From Shouchella hunanensis (GTDB taxonomy: Bacteria; Bacillota; Bacilli; Bacillales; Bacillaceae_D), in contig NZ_CP117834.1 in assembly GCF_028735875.1 (NCBI RefSeq), forward strand, positions 2,096,001-2,160,000: a DNA stretch of 64,000 nt, written 5' to 3'. The position numbers and the translations under genes are program-made. Shown here one piece after another: positions 11,401 to 19,904 of this stretch (positions are counted from its first letter, which is position 1; each line of letters opens with the position of its first letter). The notes beneath the pieces were generated by a model. The model was not told the origin of the DNA. It was given only the letters and a program-made list of their open reading frames with translations, and did no database searches.

Positions 11401-14027
11401 CTATCTTTGATGTGATGTTTAACTACGAGAATGATCTTAAGCGCATAATTAATTTAGATGGTGTTGAAGTTAAATTAGGCGAAACAGACGTGAAAAATGC
11501 ACAATTTGATTTATTTCTAGATATGTTTGAAAGAAAAGAGGGTGTATTTTGTAACTTAACATATTCGAGCGAAATCTATAGTGAAAAAAGAGTAACAAAT
11601 TGGATAGGTTATTTTAAGCAGTTTTTAGACAATACATTAAATGATCCTAATATATTGTTGAAGGATATTAGTTTTCTATCGAAAGAAGAGAGTAACAATA
11701 TCTTGAAAAATGGGGAAGGGCCAAAATATGAGATCAGTGAAGACTTATCTATTAATCAATTATTAGTAGATTCATTTCAAAATAATTCGTCAAATTCCGC
11801 TGTTATCACCAATAGTGAAAATGTCTCTTATTCTGACTTAGAGTATCGCTCAAATAGGCTAGCTACTGCTATTTTAAATGCGGGTGTTGAACCTGGTGAA
11901 CGAATTGCAATTCTTTTACCACGAACACCAAACCTTATGGTTGCGTTATTAGCTTGTATTAAGACAGGTTGTACGTTTATTCCCGTAGATTTAAACCTGC
12001 CTACAGAAAGAATTAATTACATGCTTAATGACAGTCAAGTTAAATTAATTTTAAACGATACAGGTATTGCTCCATTAAATATCAAAAGTATTAATGTACT
12101 TGATAACTTAAACAATGAGGTTATTGAAATAAATGAAAAAAGATCCTTAAACGACACAGCGTATATTTTATATACTTCTGGTTCAACAGGTAAGCCAAAA
12201 GGTGTAGAAATAACAAATGAAGCTTTTATTAACTTTATTATTGGTATAACATCTTCACTTGAACTTGCTGATAATCCAAGGTTTGCATGTCTAACAACAG
12301 TTTCTTTTGATATCTTCCTTTTAGAAACAATAGTATGTTTGGTAAACAATGGGTGTATTATTCTAGGCAATGAGAATGAAACTAGAGATCCAGAACTCAT
12401 AAAAAAATTGGTTTTAAAAGGAAAAGTAAACTGTCTTCAGATGACGCCGACTCGTTTAAAACTTTTAAGCTCTAATCCTATCGTTTTTAAAGAAACTTTA
12501 TATCAAATACAAACATTGGTTGTTGGCGGTGAGTCTTTTCCAACTGAATTACTTGAAACACTTAGAGAATTTGAGAACCTACGAGTTTTTAATGTTTATG
12601 GACCGACAGAAACTTGTATTTGGTCAACTTTTAAGGAGCTAACGGTCTCTAATGCAATAAATGTAGGCTCTCCTATAATGAATACTAACGTATATATTCT
12701 AGATGAGAATATGAATATATTACCTGAAGGGATTGAGGGAGATCTATGGATTGGTGGTAAGGGTCTTTCTAAAGGATATATTAATTTAGAAAGCCTCACA
12801 CTTAAGCGCTTCCGCAACAACCCTTTTAAGGAAGGAAAAATATACTTAACAGGAGATAAAGCTTTCTGGAAAAACGGAGAGATTGTTTACTGTGGGCGTT
12901 CGGATGACCAAGTGAAAATAAGGGGCTATAGAATAGAGATTGGTGAGATTGAAACAATATTGAATAATCATCCTGAAATTGAATTTGGGGCAGTAGCAAT
13001 CAAACAAATCGATCAATCTGAGGGCGAAATCATAGCATATTATAAAAGTAAAATAGATATTTCTGAGAGTGAAATTAGGCAATGGTTACAAAAAACTTTA
13101 CCAAATTATATGATGCCTTCTTATATTATGAAGACAGATGCCATTCCTCAAAATCAAAATGGAAAAATTATTAGAGAACTTTTACCTACGCCCGTATTAA
13201 AAAAATCTTCAGAAACAATAGATTATAGTAACTCAGATTCTGAAGTAATAAAGCTTATTCATATATGGAAAAGAATTCTTGGTAGTAAACAGATTGGATT
13301 GAATGATTCATTCTTTGATTTAGGCGGTAATTCTTTAAAAATTGTATTACTGCATTCTGAAATAGAGAATATTTATCCTGGTCTTGTATCAGTAGCTGAC
13401 CTTTTTTCATCACCTACAATAACAAAACTAAATGAATTATTAATTCAGAAAAAGAAAAGAAAATTACCATTAAAAGAAGTGCAAATGCCATCTGAGTGGT
13501 TTGATAAAAATAAAACCATTCCTGAAAAAATAACTAGAGTAGTAAAACCAGAAACGGTTGAGGGAATTAAAGAACTAGCTACTGATTTTAATGTGGAAAG
13601 CACGGAAATTCTTACAACAATTTTTGCGTTCTATCTTTCAAAAGTTACTAACAATAAATACATTCCTATATATTCTATCGTCGAATTTGATGAATTTAGT
13701 CTTCAAGAATTTGATTTTACTAAGGGTACTGACCTTTCAACAGTGTTAAATTTAGTAGCAAACAATGGCTTAAATAAGAAAACCATTTCAAATAACCAAA
13801 TGTCTAACAGCCTGAAAGATAGAAGTATATATATTGGTTTCGGCTCCATTGACAAGATAAATAACAAACAAAAATTAAACATGAAAATAGCTTTAGAACA
13901 AGGTAAGAATGAAACCAAAATACACTTTATACTTTGTGAATCTATGAATGAAAAGAAAATACAGGAACATTTCGAAAATTATTTAGGAATACTTGACTCA
14001 CTAGTACGAAAAAAACAAGTACATTAA
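5421..14027 (+). CDS. Hybrid PKS-NRPS: ACP-KS-AT-ACP-AMT-C-A-PCP-half C
   Basis: A 2868-residue megasynthase, first of the line, with RBS AAAGGAGG. Domains: loading ACP (about 25-95, Ser54, GLDSN); KS (115-540, Cys280 in DTACSSS, both catalytic His present); AT (630-925, Ser726 in GHSIGEY, His828 in NAYHSNFM); ACP (1000-1070, Ser1046); class III PLP aminotransferase (1190-1620, Lys1461 in YGKLIGGG); C (1640-2080, HHIIADG from 1789); A (2110-2590); PCP (2610-2675, Ser2638); then about 180 residues resembling the second half of a C domain with no HHxxxDG. The aminotransferase should turn the first beta-ketone into an amine, as in iturin synthases, but no acyl-ligase domain precedes the loading ACP. 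The adenylation code read by eye is D-I-L-Q-V-G-V-I-W-K, close to known glycine codes. If the AT accepts hydroxymalonyl-ACP, the first unit is an alpha-hydroxy-beta-amino acid (inference). Confidence 0.92.
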   Translation: MTINNQTDVKKNKRVKKNNVENKIYVVIIEELCKLTGEINVDEETGFFDTGLDSNQILLLQEGIEDRLNITLSSTATLDYPNVKELFTYINSLLNKEKSDLNINPINAKKINTNRDVAVVGMSCRFPGGANTPEEFWEVLINNIDPIKAAPKERWKLDPLANDNVKTIVGGYLDKVDEFDPLFFGISIKEAEALDPQHRILLELTWEAIEDAGWDPKDLEGSKTGVFIGITNSDYSQVGRDYGITPGPYSLTGTMNNSASGRISYTYGFNGPSISIDTACSSSIVAVQQAIMNLREGTCGVAIAAGVNLILRSESHASFSSLQALSPSGRCRSFDSMADGYIRSEGAALVVLKPLEDAIKNGDTIYGVLKGVSTNHDGQSGGYTVPNGRAQQSVIKEALKDAGLKPQDIDYIEAHGSGTKIGDPQEVNSLQEIFKERNEPALLGSVKSNIGHTEVVAGMAGLFKILLSLRYNQIPANLHYNKGNPLINWEKNSLKIIDKNTKWEKNAINSMRRAGLTSIGINGTNAHLIVEEAPEIKTNNETDMVRDYQLFTISSRNERNLKETIKELVKLCESPNVDLENLCQNLNLKRSLHDNKISFSTNTLLDLQEKLKKIGSDIPSYVKNHITDKEKPVVFLFTGQGSQYLNMARDLYEDSNVFRDTLTKLSKAFIPYIKVSIIDILYKPSKDNHALGRALYTQPIIFSVQVALVELWKSLGIEPDYLIGHSIGEYAAAYADGMMELKDAIYMVATRAEIMDQSNATGEMLSILATIETVRELIKDYPDISIAAINTTENITISGSSESISFIKTKANKARIFVEKLDVTNAYHSNFMKADAEKLTDKFKTIIFRRPTSRFISTVTGSTSVEKVEINSEYWGRQLKEPVLFSQAINTVDSLGGKVFLEIGTTATLAGLVAQILPSSSYSFLVSLRKAGSNWKHFLESVGKLWELGYKINFKALYNKRMMRTKIPVTKFDKKKIWFSEPERIQQKIVINKKDQTSNNLIMEVDAEFEQNKVSEGLYAVISKITGITKSDITDTVNLFSLGFDSLMMVHLKNYIQDEYQIEVPTNVFYMDLQTIEAIKSYIVRHFSQLKITRKDNLITEINNENCSLEDTGKVDIDVIKKTRLNGHETFENLINRQLDIMEKQIDLIEKQSEKNFNQIVTTPPKTEEKKMRAMRPLANHTLNERQLSFLDEFTDKWTTKTSSSRDYAVKYRESLVDWIENLNYDHSLKKIVYPIVSVASKGSKFTDIDGNEFIDTSMGFGVSFFGHSPEFITKAIKQQLEKGMELGPQSAVVGEVTDLIKELTGTERVTYCNSGTEAVMASLRIARSVTKKNKIVKFTNSYHGTFDGILAEVTDRSTGPQAIGTPDSMVEDTVVLSYGTYESLETIETLGNSLAAVLVEPVQSRNPNFQPKEFLKKLREVCSKNRIALIFDEMITGFRVMPGGAQQYFGVNADIVTYGKLIGGGMPLGIIAGKKDYLDILDGGYWGFNDNSYPSANVSSFGGTFCKHPLTMAATKAALQKIKQEGSDLISKANSVTNYLVREANQFFEREFVPLKLDSFGSMYRFQPGVSKNMSTLSYELNLFFRIMMDEGIYIWERRTCVMSVEHTKEDVKGILNALRRSVKRIREGGFEFRSIPTSPLEDEHLNKKSEEQPSISEDTQNQELSEEESRVFFLSNLKGGNEAYQIKGVYNLSGKIDVSKLKRSFEEISKIHEALRASYCIQNNSVKRIVSKEINQEYEVFDLRKSTSKKAYNDFWDKTFDLSIAPLWRWALVTHENGEQKLHLNFHHIIADGGSLNILMQDLMKFFNGESILEPEKQYTDYIIQSKSYINTSLAQSQKKWWESMLSPAPPSLNLPTDASRPEVNTFQGKSVYFNINIEVLNQVRELAKQTSSTVVMVFLAIWVAFLGRLSNQTDFCVGVPWDQRNNGNFNRTVGMFAETLPIRVQPAFSQSFLEILQEIKDCCLNAYGNSNYSLNRLLDDLEISRDMSRNPIFDVMFNYENDLKRIINLDGVEVKLGETDVKNAQFDLFLDMFERKEGVFCNLTYSSEIYSEKRVTNWIGYFKQFLDNTLNDPNILLKDISFLSKEESNNILKNGEGPKYEISEDLSINQLLVDSFQNNSSNSAVITNSENVSYSDLEYRSNRLATAILNAGVEPGERIAILLPRTPNLMVALLACIKTGCTFIPVDLNLPTERINYMLNDSQVKLILNDTGIAPLNIKSINVLDNLNNEVIEINEKRSLNDTAYILYTSGSTGKPKGVEITNEAFINFIIGITSSLELADNPRFACLTTVSFDIFLLETIVCLVNNGCIILGNENETRDPELIKKLVLKGKVNCLQMTPTRLKLLSSNPIVFKETLYQIQTLVVGGESFPTELLETLREFENLRVFNVYGPTETCIWSTFKELTVSNAINVGSPIMNTNVYILDENMNILPEGIEGDLWIGGKGLSKGYINLESLTLKRFRNNPFKEGKIYLTGDKAFWKNGEIVYCGRSDDQVKIRGYRIEIGEIETILNNHPEIEFGAVAIKQIDQSEGEIIAYYKSKIDISESEIRQWLQKTLPNYMMPSYIMKTDAIPQNQNGKIIRELLPTPVLKKSSETIDYSNSDSEVIKLIHIWKRILGSKQIGLNDSFFDLGGNSLKIVLLHSEIENIYPGLVSVADLFSSPTITKLNELLIQKKKRKLPLKEVQMPSEWFDKNKTIPEKITRVVKPETVEGIKELATDFNVESTEILTTIFAFYLSKVTNNKYIPIYSIVEFDEFSLQEFDFTKGTDLSTVLNLVANNGLNKKTISNNQMSNSLKDRSIYIGFGSIDKINNKQKLNMKIALEQGKNETKIHFILCESMNEKKIQEHFENYLGILDSLVRKKQVH

Positions 14028-14052
14028 CTTATATAGAAGAAAGGGGATTAAA

Positions 14053-15297
14053 ATGACAAATTTAGCTGTGGTTTTCCCGGGTCAAGCGTCTCAATATGTA
14101 GGTATGGGTAAGGAACTATATCATGACAACATTATGGTTCAAGAACTTTTTACTGAAGCCTCAGAAATTCTTGGTTACGACTTGGCGGATTTATGCTTTA
14201 ATGGGCCCTCTCAAAAATTGAATTTAACTGAATATACACAACCTGCTGTTTTAACTATGAGTGTTGCTATGTATCAATTACTTAAAGATAAAAAAGGGTT
14301 TTCTCCTTCTTATTTAGCCGGTCACAGTATTGGAGAGATCTCTGCCTTAACTGCGTCTGGAGTACTAAGCTTTAAAGATGCTATCCATATTGCTAAAGCT
14401 CGTGGTGAGGCAATGGCAGCATGTGATCCTGATCAAGTTACAGGAATGTCAGCAGTGACCAAACTAGATGTAGACATGGTCGATAAGAGTATTAGTTCAC
14501 TTGAGAATGTACAAATAGCTAATATTAACAGTCCTCTACAAACTGTTATCTCTGGCAAGAAGGATTCATTAAGAAAAGCAGAAGAAATTCTTATATCGTT
14601 AGGAGCGAAAATTATTCCATTAAATGTAAGTGGTGCTTTTCATAGTCAGTTTATGACCACTGCTTTAGAACCATTAGCGATAGCAATGGAGAATGTACAT
14701 TTTAATGAATTTCAAATTCCTGTGGTGAGGGGAGATACAGGTCAACTTTACAAAGATAAGAACGAAGTTAAAGATATTTTATTAAATCAACTTATAAAGC
14801 CAGTATATTGGACAAAAGTATGTGGGAAACTCTCTGAATTAAATGTTACTCACCTAATTGAGTCTGGTCCAAAAGATGTCTTGAAAAATTTAGCGCTTAA
14901 TTCAATTAATAATTTTGAGGCCTTATCTTATGATTTTGAAGAAGACCACAAATCAATTTTAACAATACTTGAATCATTATATCTAAAGCCAAATTTAATA
15001 GGTCTATGTTTAGGTGCAGCTGTCAGTACTAAGAATACAAACTGGGATGAAGAGGAATACAAAAATGGTGTAATTGCTCCTTATAAAGAAATTGAGAAGT
15101 ATTACTTAAATATTAATAAAGAGAATAGACAACCTACGAAAGATGAAATGAAGGCATGCTTAGTGCTTTTAAGAAAAATCTTTAACACTAAAAATGTGCC
15201 TATATCAGAACAAGAAATTAGATTACATTCAATATTAACAAAAAACAATCAAGAAAATCTTCTCACTGAATTTTCACTAGAGGTGATATCTGGATGA
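14053..15297 (+). CDS. Free-standing malonyl-ACP transacylase (trans-AT) with C-terminal extension
   Basis: A FabD-type acyltransferase. The sequence shows FPGQASQYVGMG at the N-terminus, catalytic Ser92 in GHSIGE (the same residue number as in FabD) and His197 in GAFHSQF, a malonyl-type motif. FabD proteins end near residue 310. Here about 100 further residues follow, starting near LGLCLGAAVST and ending in a helical acidic tail, an extension of unknown function. The next three genes encode KS modules with no AT, so this enzyme very probably loads their carriers with malonyl groups. Its stop overlaps the next start by 4 bases (ATGA). Confidence 0.9.
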   Translation: MTNLAVVFPGQASQYVGMGKELYHDNIMVQELFTEASEILGYDLADLCFNGPSQKLNLTEYTQPAVLTMSVAMYQLLKDKKGFSPSYLAGHSIGEISALTASGVLSFKDAIHIAKARGEAMAACDPDQVTGMSAVTKLDVDMVDKSISSLENVQIANINSPLQTVISGKKDSLRKAEEILISLGAKIIPLNVSGAFHSQFMTTALEPLAIAMENVHFNEFQIPVVRGDTGQLYKDKNEVKDILLNQLIKPVYWTKVCGKLSELNVTHLIESGPKDVLKNLALNSINNFEALSYDFEEDHKSILTILESLYLKPNLIGLCLGAAVSTKNTNWDEEEYKNGVIAPYKEIEKYYLNINKENRQPTKDEMKACLVLLRKIFNTKNVPISEQEIRLHSILTKNNQENLLTEFSLEVISG

Positions 15298-18200
15298 AAA
15301 CTCCAACAATCAACCTTGAAGACCTTAATTTAAATAATTTATTTCAAACCAACAGTAAGGATAATTCTAACAGTATTGCAGTTATCGGTATGGATGGTCG
15401 TGTTGGGCAAGCAGAGAATTTGTCAGATTTTTGGAGTATGCTTGTCGACGAACAGGAATTTAATAAAGAGCTACCCGTTTCAAGGAAGGTCGATATAGAA
15501 TCTTATTTAAAGTTAAGTGGAGTGCAGGTGCCTCTTGGTGAAGAAGATTACATTAAAACAACATTTATGAATGATATTGCAGGCTTTGATTATAAATTTT
15601 TTGGTATATCCAAAAAAGAAGCAAATTATATGGACCCAAATCAAAGGATTTTGTTAGAAACGACTTGGAAAGCGCTTGAAGATGCTGGATACGGGGGTGA
15701 ATCAATAAAGGGATCGAATACTGGTGTATACATTGGACATTCATCTGATTTTGGCAATGATTATAGATCAATTACTCGCGTATTAAGCTCAAATGAAGAA
15801 GTTGAAATTAGTGGAAATGTCAAATCAATGATGGCTAGTAGGCTATCTTACTATTTAAACTTAAATGGACCAGCATTAGTAGTCGATACCGCATGTTCAT
15901 CTGGTCTAGTTGCTCTACTAACTGCTTGTAGGTCGCTACAATCCGGTGATTGTTCAATGGCTGTCGTTGGTGGCGTTAATACAGATATTATACCAGTAGT
16001 TGACAGAGATTTTGGAGTTGGTATTAGAGATATCAATGAAATAAATTCTAAAGATGGAAAAACAAGAACGTTTGATAATAGTTCGGATGGTACTTGTGCT
16101 GCAGAAGGGGCTTTTGCATTTGTTCTCAAGCCATTTGAAGAAGCAATAAAAGATAAGGATAACGTTAGAGCTGTTATTAAAGGTGGAGCAATCAATCAGG
16201 ATGGTGCATCAAATGGAATAACATCACCAAACTCTGAAGCTCAAGGAAATTTAATCATAAAGGCGATAGAAAAAGCTAGTATATCAGCCGAAGATATTAG
16301 TTATTTTGAAGCACATGGAACTGCAACTAAATTAGGTGATCCTATAGAGATAGATGGAATTCAACGAGCCATGTCATTCTTTACAAACAAAAAACAATTT
16401 TGTGGTGTTGGATCATTAAAATCAAATATCGGTCACTTAGATAATGTAGCTGGCTTAGGTGGTCTTGCAAAGGTTATCCTTGCTATGTCATATAGAACCT
16501 TGCCTGCCACATTAAATTTCAACACTCCAAATGTTAATATCCCCTTTATTAATAGTCCAGTATATGTACATGATAGTAACAGAAACTGGGGGGAGGATAG
16601 CGCTCAGATCTTAATTGCAGGAGTAAGTAGTTTTGGTTTAAGTGGCACTAATTGTCATCTAATTCTACAATCTCCATCTATTGACTTTGAAGAGACCTTT
16701 TCTAACGAAATGTTTTTACTATTACCGATAAGTGCAAAAAGTTTTAAAGCATTAAGAGAATTAGTGAAAAGTTATATAAATTTATTGGACAATACAAAAG
16801 TTAATATTCACGATTTAGTATATACAGCATCAGTAGGTCGGTTTCATCACAATATAAGGCTCGCTATCCCTTTCAAAGAAGAAAATCAGCTTTTGAAAGA
16901 TCTTAAACGTTTTATAGAAACCCCTATTGAGAGCGCTTATCAAGAGTTTATATGCAATGAACATAGAATAGTATCAGAGAATAAATTGAAGAAAAGAACT
17001 GGGGACTTGACCGAAATAGAACAATCTCAAATTTCGAGGTACGCCGATAATTCGCTTTTATTAGGTTTGCAAAATGAAAGTGAAATAGAGGCTATTGCAA
17101 AGCACTATGTGAGAGGAGCGAATATATCTTGGACTGCATTACTTAAAAATATTAACGCAAAGAAGGTGCCGCTTCCAACCTATCCCTTTCAACACGAAAA
17201 ATGCTGGGTTAACCTAACCGGCTACAGTTCCATTAAATACAAAAATAAAGATGACTACAGTGTTGTTCATTCCTCACACGAATTAATTTTAAGCTGGGAA
17301 CTAAACCCAAAAAGAGATTGGGAACTTTCGGGGCATAAAATTAATGGTCAGTGTGTTATGCCTGGAACTGGATACATAGAAATGGTAACTAAACTTATAA
17401 AGAACCAACTGCATGAAAATAGAAACGCGAAGTTAGAGCGAGTACTTTTTATTGAGCCTTTTATTGTATCTAATGATGAGACTAGAACTTTAAACTTAAT
17501 AGTCGACAAGAAGGGAATACAAAAAAGCTTTACTTTTTCGAGCAATGATACAGACGGCACTAATCAGAAAACTCATGCTACGGGTTATATTATATTTGAT
17601 GAAAAAGATCAAATTGCAATTAACAAGAAAATTGATTTAAATGAATTAAAGAAAAGTCTAACTTTTCCAGCAATAATCTATAATGAGGATGATACCAAAA
17701 ATGGTTTGGTTGTTGATAAGAGATGGTCTAGGTCCTTTGTTAAGGGTCTTAAAGATTCTTCTTCAAGTGAATTTCTAATGACTTTTTCTTTACCTAATCA
17801 ATTTCATGAAGAAATTGATTTATACAACCTACATCCAGCTTTAATGGATATGGCAGTGAATGCAGCTAATAACTTTATGAACGAAGAAGAATTTCATTTA
17901 CCCCTTTCTTATGGTGAAATTAAAATTTACAAAAGTTTACCAAAAAACATAATTTCATACATCAAAAAAATTGATGTTAAAGGTCCTGAAATTCATAAAT
18001 TTAATATTATGTTGTGTGATTTAAGTGGTAATACATTAGTTGATATAAAAGATTATTGTATAAAGTCAACTTCTCAATCAGATAATTTCGGAAAATCGAA
18101 ATTTGGATATACTAATATTTTTATGAATTATTCCTCGCCTGAAAAATTGGTTCATCGCACTGGGACTATAGCTATTATAGGAAAAAAATCTGTTACAACA

Positions 18201-19898
18201 GTAGAAGCATCAAAGCAATTATTAAAGTTAGGTTATAAAGTAATTGAAGTTTATGAAAAGGATGACTGGGATCAGGCTCTTAAAACACTTAGAGAAATTA
18301 ATTTATCTTTTGCTTTATTTAACTGGCATATCGATAGTAACTCGGAAAAAGAATATATTAAAGAGCCTTTAAATCAAAGTTTTTCTTTTATTAAATCGTG
18401 GATTAAAAGTAAAATAAAACCAAAGTATGGCCTTGCCATACTATTGAATAATTCTTGTGTTGTTAATCAGTTTGATGAAGTAATTAATCCTGAACAAACA
18501 GCTCTTAATGGATTTTGGTTATCTGTAGGTAAGGAAAATGCGCATTTGAAAATTAAATGTATCGATTTTGATGATAATACTTCCTTTTCAAGAATAGCTG
18601 ATGAAATTTGCAGTAATAATAGGCCGGGATTAGTTGCATATAGAAAAAACGAAGCTTTTATCAGTCAGATTCAGAGAAGTCCTTTACCACCATTAGATAA
18701 CAAATTAACTCAAATGAATTTAGATGGTATTTTTGTAATAACCGGAGGGACGGGAGCGCTTGGTTTAACCCTAACTAAGGCACTAATAAAAAAAGGTGTA
18801 AAGAAAATTGTATTGCTAGGTAATACAGAATACCCAATTAAGAAAGATTGGAAAAGTTATAATCCTAAATTAAATGATATTATCACTGAAAAAATGAATT
18901 TATTTATTGAGTTTGATGAGAAACTAGATTTATTTGAGGTATCAGCCTTAGATTTAAGTGATTATAACAAAGTCAATCAATTCCTAAATAAGTTAAGAAT
19001 TAGATACGGAAAAATTCAAGGAATTTTTCATTTAGCCGGAAAAGCTGGGGATGGCTTTATACATAATAAAGACCGTTCAAATTTTGATTTAGTTGTTAAC
19101 CCTAAAATGCTTGGCAGTTTTAATTTACATCGTGCTACTAGCTCTGATAATCTCGACTTTTTTGTTCTATTTTCAAGTATCTCATCTTTAATTGTTCAAC
19201 CGGGGCAATCAGATTATACAGCCGCCAATATGTTTATGGATAGTTTATCTTATTTACGAGGTATGAAAAATTTACCAAGTTTAAGTATCCAATGGCCTGC
19301 TTGGAGAGAGATTGGAATGGCCTTTAATTATGGTGCAGTAGATGAAGATGAAGAATTTCCCCCTCTAAATGTAGAACAATGTTTGTCAATATTAGATAAA
19401 CTTCTATGGTCAAGTGAAAATATTCCTGCTGTTATAATGCCGGGTACAAGACAATTTCAAGAAAAAAATAATGAACCTGATTTCTCACTAGACTCTCAAA
19501 TCGACACTTTAGGGAGTATAGATGAAGTAGAGCATATTGTGAAAATAATTTGGTCTAAAACTTTAGAGATAAATAATGTAGATCTTGATGATGACTTTTC
19601 ATCTTTAGGTGGTAATTCATTACTAACAACGCAGATGCTAAGAGGTTTTGAGCAATATTTTCCTGGAGTAATTGATATCTCTGATCTTTTTTCTTATACA
19701 ACGATTAGTGAGCAAACGAAATACATCAAATCGAAATTAGAAAAGGAACACAATAAGAGTGAAGGTGTTAATAAGATTAATCGGACTATAGATGAAATCG
19801 ATGTTAATACACTGGATAACTTACTAGAGCAGGTTTCCCATGGGAAAATTGGTATTCAAGATTCTACGAGTTATTTAGCTAACAAAAAATTGAGGTGA
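15294..19898 (+). CDS. AT-less PKS module: KS-DH-KR-ACP
   Basis: A 1534-residue trans-AT type module. KS about 25-455 with Cys201 in DTACSSG, His in EAHGTATKLGDP and His in SNIGHLD, so condensation-competent. DH about 670-930 with His681 in the HxxxGxxxxPG motif and Asp852 in LHPALMD. KR about 1145-1390 with the NADPH motif TGGTGALG and the Ser-Tyr-Asn set (SSISS, SDYTAAN). ACP about 1415-1480 with Ser1442 in LGGNSL. The roughly 55-residue C-terminal tail looks like a docking helix region. There is no AT, and the transacylase immediately upstream should supply malonyl. Expected outcome: one C2 extension reduced to a double bond. Confidence 0.92.
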   Translation: MKTPTINLEDLNLNNLFQTNSKDNSNSIAVIGMDGRVGQAENLSDFWSMLVDEQEFNKELPVSRKVDIESYLKLSGVQVPLGEEDYIKTTFMNDIAGFDYKFFGISKKEANYMDPNQRILLETTWKALEDAGYGGESIKGSNTGVYIGHSSDFGNDYRSITRVLSSNEEVEISGNVKSMMASRLSYYLNLNGPALVVDTACSSGLVALLTACRSLQSGDCSMAVVGGVNTDIIPVVDRDFGVGIRDINEINSKDGKTRTFDNSSDGTCAAEGAFAFVLKPFEEAIKDKDNVRAVIKGGAINQDGASNGITSPNSEAQGNLIIKAIEKASISAEDISYFEAHGTATKLGDPIEIDGIQRAMSFFTNKKQFCGVGSLKSNIGHLDNVAGLGGLAKVILAMSYRTLPATLNFNTPNVNIPFINSPVYVHDSNRNWGEDSAQILIAGVSSFGLSGTNCHLILQSPSIDFEETFSNEMFLLLPISAKSFKALRELVKSYINLLDNTKVNIHDLVYTASVGRFHHNIRLAIPFKEENQLLKDLKRFIETPIESAYQEFICNEHRIVSENKLKKRTGDLTEIEQSQISRYADNSLLLGLQNESEIEAIAKHYVRGANISWTALLKNINAKKVPLPTYPFQHEKCWVNLTGYSSIKYKNKDDYSVVHSSHELILSWELNPKRDWELSGHKINGQCVMPGTGYIEMVTKLIKNQLHENRNAKLERVLFIEPFIVSNDETRTLNLIVDKKGIQKSFTFSSNDTDGTNQKTHATGYIIFDEKDQIAINKKIDLNELKKSLTFPAIIYNEDDTKNGLVVDKRWSRSFVKGLKDSSSSEFLMTFSLPNQFHEEIDLYNLHPALMDMAVNAANNFMNEEEFHLPLSYGEIKIYKSLPKNIISYIKKIDVKGPEIHKFNIMLCDLSGNTLVDIKDYCIKSTSQSDNFGKSKFGYTNIFMNYSSPEKLVHRTGTIAIIGKKSVTTVEASKQLLKLGYKVIEVYEKDDWDQALKTLREINLSFALFNWHIDSNSEKEYIKEPLNQSFSFIKSWIKSKIKPKYGLAILLNNSCVVNQFDEVINPEQTALNGFWLSVGKENAHLKIKCIDFDDNTSFSRIADEICSNNRPGLVAYRKNEAFISQIQRSPLPPLDNKLTQMNLDGIFVITGGTGALGLTLTKALIKKGVKKIVLLGNTEYPIKKDWKSYNPKLNDIITEKMNLFIEFDEKLDLFEVSALDLSDYNKVNQFLNKLRIRYGKIQGIFHLAGKAGDGFIHNKDRSNFDLVVNPKMLGSFNLHRATSSDNLDFFVLFSSISSLIVQPGQSDYTAANMFMDSLSYLRGMKNLPSLSIQWPAWREIGMAFNYGAVDEDEEFPPLNVEQCLSILDKLLWSSENIPAVIMPGTRQFQEKNNEPDFSLDSQIDTLGSIDEVEHIVKIIWSKTLEINNVDLDDDFSSLGGNSLLTTQMLRGFEQYFPGVIDISDLFSYTTISEQTKYIKSKLEKEHNKSEGVNKINRTIDEIDVNTLDNLLEQVSHGKIGIQDSTSYLANKKLR

Positions 19899-19904
19899 TA
19901 TTTA

